Source of the DNA: Terriglobia bacterium
GTDB lineage: Bacteria; Acidobacteriota; Terriglobia; Bryobacterales; UBA6623
Assembly (NCBI GenBank): GCA_009838515.1
Contig: VXRL01000002.1
Coordinates: forward strand, 147,248-211,247
Direction: 5' to 3'
DNA length: 64,000 nucleotides
In this document: positions 58,906-64,000 of the stretch, piece after piece
Layout: every line of letters starts with the position of its first letter
How positions within the stretch are numbered: position 1 is the first letter of the stretch
Program-made: the position numbers and the translations under genes
The notes under the pieces: model-generated
The model's database searches: none
What the model saw: only the letters and a program-made list of their open reading frames with translations
Told to the model about the DNA's origin: nothing

Positions 58906-61491
58906 ATGCCAGAAGACCATACGAACGATTCCGAAGGAATCTTGAACGGTCCCGATAACTTGGATCACAACATCAGCCCGATCGACATCGAGAACGAGAT
59001 GCGCAAGTCGTATCTCGACTATGCGATGTCGGTCATCATCGGGCGTGCCTTACCGGACGTCAGGGATGGTCTCAAGCCGGTGCAGCGGCGCATTCTCTAC
59101 GCCATGCGCGAAGAGGGGCTGCGGTCGAACCGGCCGCCGCGCAAGTGCGCCCGCATCGTCGGCCAGGTGATGGGCAAGTACCATCCGCACGGCGATTCGT
59201 CGATCTACGAGACGCTTGTGCGCATGGCCCAGCCGTTCAGCATGCGCGAGCTGCTGGTGACCGGGCAGGGGAACTTCGGATCCCTCGATGGCGACCCGCC
59301 CGCCGCCATGCGCTACACGGAGGCGCGGCTTGCTCCGTATGCAGAGGCGCTGCTGGAGCACATCGACATGGACACGGTCGATTTCCGGCCCAACTATGAC
59401 GATTCCGCCGAAGAGCCCGAGTGCTTGGCAGCTTCCGCGCCGAACCTGCTGGTCAATGGCTCCAACGGCATTGCGGTGGGCATGGCGACCAGCATCCCGC
59501 CCCACAACCTCGGCGAACTGGTGGACGCCGCGATCCAGCTGATCAAGCACCCCAACACAAGGTTCGAGCGCATTATTGCGATGGTGCAGGGGCCTGATTT
59601 CCCCACGGGCGGCATTCTGTGCGGCACGGCGGGAATCCGTCAGGCGTATGCTACCGGCCGCGGGCACATCTTGGTACGCGCCAAGGTTGAGATTGAGAAG
59701 CTGCGCAAGGATCGCATGGCTGTCGTGGTCAGCGAAGTGCCGTATCAGGTCAACAAGGCCCGCTTGATCAAGAAGGCGGCGGAGCTGGTCAATCAGAAGA
59801 AGATCGAAGGCATCAGCGATATCCGCGACGAGAGTGACCGCTCCGGCATTCGCATCGTTTTCGAGGTCAAGCGCGGGGACAACCCCGAGGTCGTGCTCAA
59901 CAACCTCTACAAGCACACCGACCTCCAACACGGCTCGGGCGTGGGTATGCTCGCCATCGTGGATGGCCGGCCGAAGGAAATCGGCCTGATCGAATACCTC
60001 AAGATCTTCATCGGTCATCGCCAGGACGTAGTCCGTCGGCGCACGAACTTCCTGTTGCGCAAGGCGCGCGAGCGGGAGCACATTCTGCTCGGTTTCGCCA
60101 AGGCGCTGCTGCGCATCGACGAAGTGATCGCACTGATTCGGGCATCGGCCACGCCCAAGGACGCCAGGGCGGGACTGACCGGGGAGATCGAGGTTGACTA
60201 CAAGCGCTTCCTGCGCCAAGGTGCCGACGCGACCTTCAGGCCTTTCGAATTCACGGAGCGCCAGGCGCAGGCCATCATCGAGCTGCAGCTGCAGCGTCTG
60301 ACCGGCATGGAGCGCCAGAAGATCCTCGATGAACTTGAAGAGTTGCAGAAGAAGATCGCCGAATACGAAGAAATCCTCGGGTCGGAGGCAGTTCTCAACC
60401 AGGTCATCATCGACGAGCTGCGGGGCCTGAAGAAGAAGTTCGGAAGCCCGCGCCGCACCGAGATCGGCGAGGAAGTCCGCGAGATCTCGATCGAGGACCT
60501 GATCGCAGACGAGGGCATGGTCGTGACGGTGACCAAGAACGGCTACCTCAAGCGCACTGCCTTGGACACCTACCGCAAGCAGTCGCGAGGCGGTCGGGGC
60601 CGCATCGGCATGACCACGAGGGACGGGGACCTTGTAGAGCGCCTGTTCTTCGCCACCACCCATTCCTACATCTTGGTCTTCACGAACCTCGGGCGCGTCT
60701 ACTGGCTCAAGGTCTACAACATTCCCGAAGTGCCCGCTTCCGGGAAGGGACGCAACATCGTCAATGTGCTCTCGCTGCGGCCTGACGAAAGGACCGTGCA
60801 AGCATTCCTACCCGTGTCGAGCTTTGACTCGGACAAGTACATCATGATGGTGACGCGCCAGGGCACGGTCAAGAAGTGTTCGCTGGAGGTCTTCTCGCGT
60901 CCGATGTCGCGCGGGATCATCGCCCTGTCCTTGGCGGAGGGAGACGAGCTGGTTGCGGCCAGATTGTCTGAGAGGGACGACAAGGTCCTGATTGCCACCA
61001 ATCAAGGCCAGGCGATTCACTTCAATAATGACGAGGTGCGGGCGATGGGCCGCACTGCTCGGGGCGTGCGGGGCATCCGGCTGATGAATGAGGATTACGT
61101 CATTGGCATGCTTTGCGCTACCGACGAACACTTGGTGCTCACCGTCAACGAGTTCGGCTATGGCAAGCGAACCAAGCTGGGCAAGTACCGTCTTACCGCG
61201 CGGGCGGGTAAGGGCGTGATCAACACCAAGATCACCAAGGCAAACGGGGCAGTTGTGGCAGTCATGCGCGTGCTGCCCGACGACGAGGTCATGGTCGTGA
61301 CCCGTAACGGGAAGATACTGCGCACCAGTTCGGACAAAATCCGCGCCACGGGGCGCTCGGCCCAAGGCGTGAGGCTGGTCAACCTCGAAGACAATGATGT
61401 CGTCGCAGCCGCGGTGGTCGTGCCGCGCACCGACGAGATTGACGAAGTGGTTGATGACGAGCCCGAACAGCCGACGCTCACGATCCAGTAG
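58906..61491 (+). CDS. gyrA: DNA gyrase subunit A
   Basis: An 861-residue type IIA topoisomerase subunit that breaks and reseals DNA for ATP-driven negative supercoiling with GyrB. The catalytic Tyr137 lies in [10 protein letters not shown]. The quinolone-determining region reads [19 protein letters not shown], so Ser98 (E. coli Ser83) is retained and position 102 is Glu where E. coli has Asp87. The C-terminal pinwheel repeats begin near residue 520, and the GyrA box that marks gyrase over topoisomerase IV is QSRGGRG near residue 565. The end is acidic. It stands alone; gyrB is not in the window. Confidence 0.97.
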   Translation: MPEDHTNDSEGILNGPDNLDHNISPIDIENEMRKSYLDYAMSVIIGRALPDVRDGLKPVQRRILYAMREEGLRSNRPPRKCARIVGQVMGKYHPHGDSSIYETLVRMAQPFSMRELLVTGQGNFGSLDGDPPAAMRYTEARLAPYAEALLEHIDMDTVDFRPNYDDSAEEPECLAASAPNLLVNGSNGIAVGMATSIPPHNLGELVDAAIQLIKHPNTRFERIIAMVQGPDFPTGGILCGTAGIRQAYATGRGHILVRAKVEIEKLRKDRMAVVVSEVPYQVNKARLIKKAAELVNQKKIEGISDIRDESDRSGIRIVFEVKRGDNPEVVLNNLYKHTDLQHGSGVGMLAIVDGRPKEIGLIEYLKIFIGHRQDVVRRRTNFLLRKAREREHILLGFAKALLRIDEVIALIRASATPKDARAGLTGEIEVDYKRFLRQGADATFRPFEFTERQAQAIIELQLQRLTGMERQKILDELEELQKKIAEYEEILGSEAVLNQVIIDELRGLKKKFGSPRRTEIGEEVREISIEDLIADEGMVVTVTKNGYLKRTALDTYRKQSRGGRGRIGMTTRDGDLVERLFFATTHSYILVFTNLGRVYWLKVYNIPEVPASGKGRNIVNVLSLRPDERTVQAFLPVSSFDSDKYIMMVTRQGTVKKCSLEVFSRPMSRGIIALSLAEGDELVAARLSERDDKVLIATNQGQAIHFNNDEVRAMGRTARGVRGIRLMNEDYVIGMLCATDEHLVLTVNEFGYGKRTKLGKYRLTARAGKGVINTKITKANGAVVAVMRVLPDDEVMVVTRNGKILRTSSDKIRATGRSAQGVRLVNLEDNDVVAAAVVVPRTDEIDEVVDDEPEQPTLTIQ

Positions 61492-61711
61492 AGCGCCTGT
61501 AGAGGAGCAGTTCGTTAGGACGGTCCGCTCAGGCCTCGAGCCCTCGAGCGAGTCGAATTCCTACCCGCTAGGACGCTACTGAATCGCCGTGTGGTTGTCG
61601 CCGTGCACGCTCGGGGCAATCTCGCGGCGAGAGATCCGCGAATCGCACGCACCGGCCTGCGAGAATCTCCGTAACCCGGCGTGAACTACTCCGGAACGCG
61701 TACGAGTCTCG

Positions 61712-63646
61712 TCACTCAGACCCGCCTGCTAGTGTCGCTCCGGCAGGTTTTTCCTCTGTCGCTTTTGGTGGATCGACCACTGTCAGCCGGACGGACTCCA
61801 ACGGGCGGCGAACGTCGTTGCGTTTCCGCGGAGGTCCGATCCAGAGCGTCGAGAACGCTCTGACCGTCTCGTCGCTGCCGTGCGCCTTTCCAAGGATTCG
61901 GAGCGGATAGTCCCCCGCCGGCAGGTCCGCTGCGACCGCCACATCCAAGAATGCAGTCGGGATGACGACATTGTCGCCATCACCGGAAGGGCCGAAGTAC
62001 TGCTCGGCCCGGAACTGTCCTAGCGCCTCCGACACACCCTGCGGCGGTCCTTCGATCCAGACATCAACCACGTCGCGAAAGCCCGGTTCGGGCATCATCA
62101 GCACGTCAATGCGCTCCGTCGTGCCGGCATTTACGTTCAGGTTTTCCGGCGCCGCCAGCAAGGCGAAGCGAGGCTCGCGCTCTTCGATGCGCAGCCGGTA
62201 CGCCATGTCGGGCCCGCCGCGGTCAATTCGGTCGCGCACCAATAGGCGGTAGCGGCCGCTCTCCGGCGCTCGGAAATAGAGCATCGAGTCCGGATTGCCG
62301 ATCACCGTGCCTTGGCCCGACATCAGGTCATCGTGCTCGGCTACCAAAGATCCGTCGCTGTCGAACAGTTCGAGCACGGTGTCGATATTGGGCAGCCCGA
62401 GCTGTGCCGCCAGCGTGGTGACCACGACCGGTCGGTCAGCCCGAAGTTCGAGCCAATACTCGTGCTCCTCATCGTGGCGGCGCAGAACACCGTTGCAGGC
62501 GACGCCCTCGGGCGAGGGCGAAATCGCTTCGGCGCAATCGGGCTCGGCCATGTCCGAGACCTCGAAGCTGATGGCATCCGTACTGCCGCCCGGCGACTCT
62601 GTCCAGATGCGCCACAGGCCTCGAGGAGCGTCGCGGGGTATGGTCAGCCTGCCTGTGACGCGGTCTCCGTTCCGCTCTTCGATGTCCACCGTTAGGCGCC
62701 GAAGCGCCGTATCCGTGACCCGCAGAGGAATCGTGTACGGGAATGTCAGTCGGTAATACTCGGCGCGACGGACTGGTGCCAACCAGATCCTCTCCACGTC
62801 TTGAAGCCACCGCCCGCGCAGCGAGAGTTCGACCTGCTGGCCCGCGCGCGCTCCCAGAGGGAATGCCGCGTGGGCCACGGGAAGGTTGCCGATGCGGAGC
62901 ATATACCCGCAGTTCTTGTGGCAATTGACGCGCTGCGGGCCGCGGTATTGGTCGAGCTTGAGGTAGTACGTGCCCGACAGCTCGAAGGTGTGCTCGATGA
63001 ACGGTGTTTCCAAGTATTCGTCGCGGTCGTCGTTGAAGGCGACTCGGTTGCCAGCGCTGTCGAGCAGCGACATGTCGTTTTCGAGAAATCCCCCGTATTC
63101 GATCGACCGCAGGTCAAACGTCCAACGCTCGCCGGCTCTGGCCTCGAACCGATACGTGTCGATATCCTTCAGCTGGTGCATCCCGCCTTGGATCGTTTGC
63201 GGTCCGAGGCGGATCGTCTGTGCGCCGGCGATGGTGTCGTTGGGCTCCACCTCGAGCGTCGAGGCAAATCCATCGACGTAGAACATGCGTGAGTTTGAAA
63301 GCCCTCTCGGGGTGCGCAGCGTTGCGATATGAGGCCCTAGCGGTGCGTCCGCACCGATCAAGATCCGGCCCGTGAGGGCGCCCTGGCCGTCAGAGCCTGC
63401 CGGCTGCCATGTCAGGTGAGGAGAATCGAATTCCAGCGTCGCAGGAAGCTCGAGATTGCTGCCTACCAGAGTCACATCGACAGCGGTAGCCACCTGTCCG
63501 CCCAGCGGTTCGATGCGGTCGATCCACGGGTCGGACGGATCCTCGGCCGCCAAGGCACCCGCTAGCGCCAGGACGCTTGCGAGCGCAAGCCGCGCCGCGG
63601 GGGCGTAGCGGCTACGCGAACAGCTCGGGAATCGGTTCCCCGCCAT
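61712..63646 (-). CDS. Pre-peptidase C-terminal domain-containing exported protein
   Basis: A roughly 644-residue exported protein from the ATG at 63646 (hydrophobic ARLALASVLALAGALAAE). An IPT/TIG-like segment comes first (IDRIEPLGGQVATAVDVTLV). Then at least two pre-peptidase-type (PPC) beta-sandwich domains: EVEPNDTIAGAQTI with DIDTYRFEARAGERWTFDL, and ELRADRPVVVTTLAAQLGL with YRLLVRDRIDRGGPDMAYRL. The 35-base overlap with the DUF1501 gene upstream indicates coupled expression. Such PPC-DUF1501 pairs are typical of Planctomycetes and Acidobacteria and are probably surface or periplasmic; exact role unknown. Confidence 0.85.
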   Translation of the reverse strand: MAGNRFPSCSRSRYAPAARLALASVLALAGALAAEDPSDPWIDRIEPLGGQVATAVDVTLVGSNLELPATLEFDSPHLTWQPAGSDGQGALTGRILIGADAPLGPHIATLRTPRGLSNSRMFYVDGFASTLEVEPNDTIAGAQTIRLGPQTIQGGMHQLKDIDTYRFEARAGERWTFDLRSIEYGGFLENDMSLLDSAGNRVAFNDDRDEYLETPFIEHTFELSGTYYLKLDQYRGPQRVNCHKNCGYMLRIGNLPVAHAAFPLGARAGQQVELSLRGRWLQDVERIWLAPVRRAEYYRLTFPYTIPLRVTDTALRRLTVDIEERNGDRVTGRLTIPRDAPRGLWRIWTESPGGSTDAISFEVSDMAEPDCAEAISPSPEGVACNGVLRRHDEEHEYWLELRADRPVVVTTLAAQLGLPNIDTVLELFDSDGSLVAEHDDLMSGQGTVIGNPDSMLYFRAPESGRYRLLVRDRIDRGGPDMAYRLRIEEREPRFALLAAPENLNVNAGTTERIDVLMMPEPGFRDVVDVWIEGPPQGVSEALGQFRAEQYFGPSGDGDNVVIPTAFLDVAVAADLPAGDYPLRILGKAHGSDETVRAFSTLWIGPPRKRNDVRRPLESVRLTVVDPPKATEEKPAGATLAGGSE

Positions 63647-64000
63647 CGTTGATCCTGATCGGCCGCCCGAGCGCGTGGTATTGCGTGTGCGTGTCAATAC
63701 CCAGCTTGCTGTAGATCGTCGCGCCCAGATCCTCGATGGAAATCGGCCGCTCCGTCGGTTCCGCACCCATCGCGTCCGAGCTGCCGATCACTTGGCCGCC
63801 GGGCACTCCCGCTCCCGCGACCGCGATGGAGAACACGCTTGGCCAGTGGTCCCGCCCGGCCGAGTGGTTGATTTCCGGAGTGCGCCCAAATTCGCCGATC
63901 GCCAAGACCAGTGTCGAATCGAGCAGCCCCCGAGCATCCAGATCTTCCAAGAGCGCGTTGAAGGATTGGTCGAACTCTGGGTACAGCTTCTTGTTGGTCT
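63612..64000 (-). CDS. DUF1501 family protein, C-terminal part
   Basis: The last 129 codons of a DUF1501 gene whose beginning lies beyond the right edge; the frame stays open to position 64000 (NKKLYPEFDQSFNALLEDLD). The family motif LVLAIGEFGRTPEIN, GRDHWPSVFSIAVAGAGVPG and the closing YHALGRPIRINDG are clear. It overlaps the following PPC-domain gene. Confidence 0.9.
   Translation of the reverse strand, partial: TNKKLYPEFDQSFNALLEDLDARGLLDSTLVLAIGEFGRTPEINHSAGRDHWPSVFSIAVAGAGVPGGQVIGSSDAMGAEPTERPISIEDLGATIYSKLGIDTHTQYHALGRPIRINDGGEPIPELFA

Noticed and set aside
59050..60801. 583-codon open frame antisense to gyrA
   Set aside because: It lies entirely inside gyrA on the opposite strand, has no family resemblance, and long antisense frames are expected in GC-rich coding DNA.
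1..64000. CRISPR arrays, tRNA or rRNA genes, integrases, prophage genes
   Set aside because: No regularly spaced repeats, no cloverleaf with a T-loop consensus and no integrase, transposase or phage structural genes were seen; only one transposase-like HTH occurs, inside the TetR fusion.

Overview
The window is GC-rich (clearly above 60% by eye, outside one stretch) and densely coded. It looks like a chromosomal segment of an uncultured Acidobacteriota-like heterotroph (Solibacteres/Bryobacterales style). The evidence is the mix of families: an Oar-like TonB-dependent receptor with a carboxypeptidase-regulatory N-terminus, DUF1501, DUF1552 and DUF1592/Planctomycete-cytochrome proteins, a CRTAC1/ASPIC-UnbV protein, a PQQ-like beta-propeller, three secreted sulfatases and a TctABC transporter. 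The assignment is an inference from gene content; no rRNA or tRNA gene is visible.

Layout. 1-12.1 kb: a Tat-exported DUF1501 protein; an ECF sigma / zinc anti-sigma / secretin-N-domain operon; a large outer-membrane receptor; a Nudix protein; a seven-repeat FG-GAP protein; and a GNAT-sulfatase pair. 12.3-21.9 kb: a nitrate assimilation locus with a GAF-ANTAR regulator, fused NirBD nitrite reductase, a DmsB-DmsC-like fusion, a NasA-type nitrate reductase and a NarK-type transporter. The leaders of these transcripts carry strong hairpins, two of which share a motif. 22.0-27.8 kb: PQQ-propeller protein, DUF418 membrane protein and tctC-tctB-tctA. 28.1-34.6 kb: an AT-richer island with a Dcm/EcoRII-type restriction-modification pair facing a three-gene operon led by a GHKL (MutL/MORC-like) ATPase. 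This is a probable defence island and the best candidate for an undescribed system. 34.8-41.2 kb: HAD hydrolase, malic enzyme MaeB, cytochrome c'-like protein, secreted alpha/beta hydrolase and a small membrane protein.

41.3-54.1 kb: a BrnT-type toxin fused in frame to a BrnA-like segment, a sulfatase, a 3-oxoacid CoA-transferase and a TetR regulator, all on the minus strand. Divergent from them is a six-gene operon: aromatic-acid MFS transporter, CapA-like protein, dienelactone hydrolase, maleylacetate reductase, exported intradiol dioxygenase and sulfatase. Together these outline a route from an aromatic (possibly sulfated) compound through ring fission and maleylacetate to 3-oxoadipate and its CoA ester. 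The operon has a near-consensus promoter with a 20-bp palindromic operator over its -10 region. All three exported proteins of the operon, from unrelated folds, carry a Gly/Arg/Pro-rich insert of about 40 residues, while its soluble cytoplasmic enzymes do not.

54.4-64 kb: a DUF1552/DUF1592 pair, gyrA, a pre-peptidase-domain protein and a DUF1501 gene running off the right edge.
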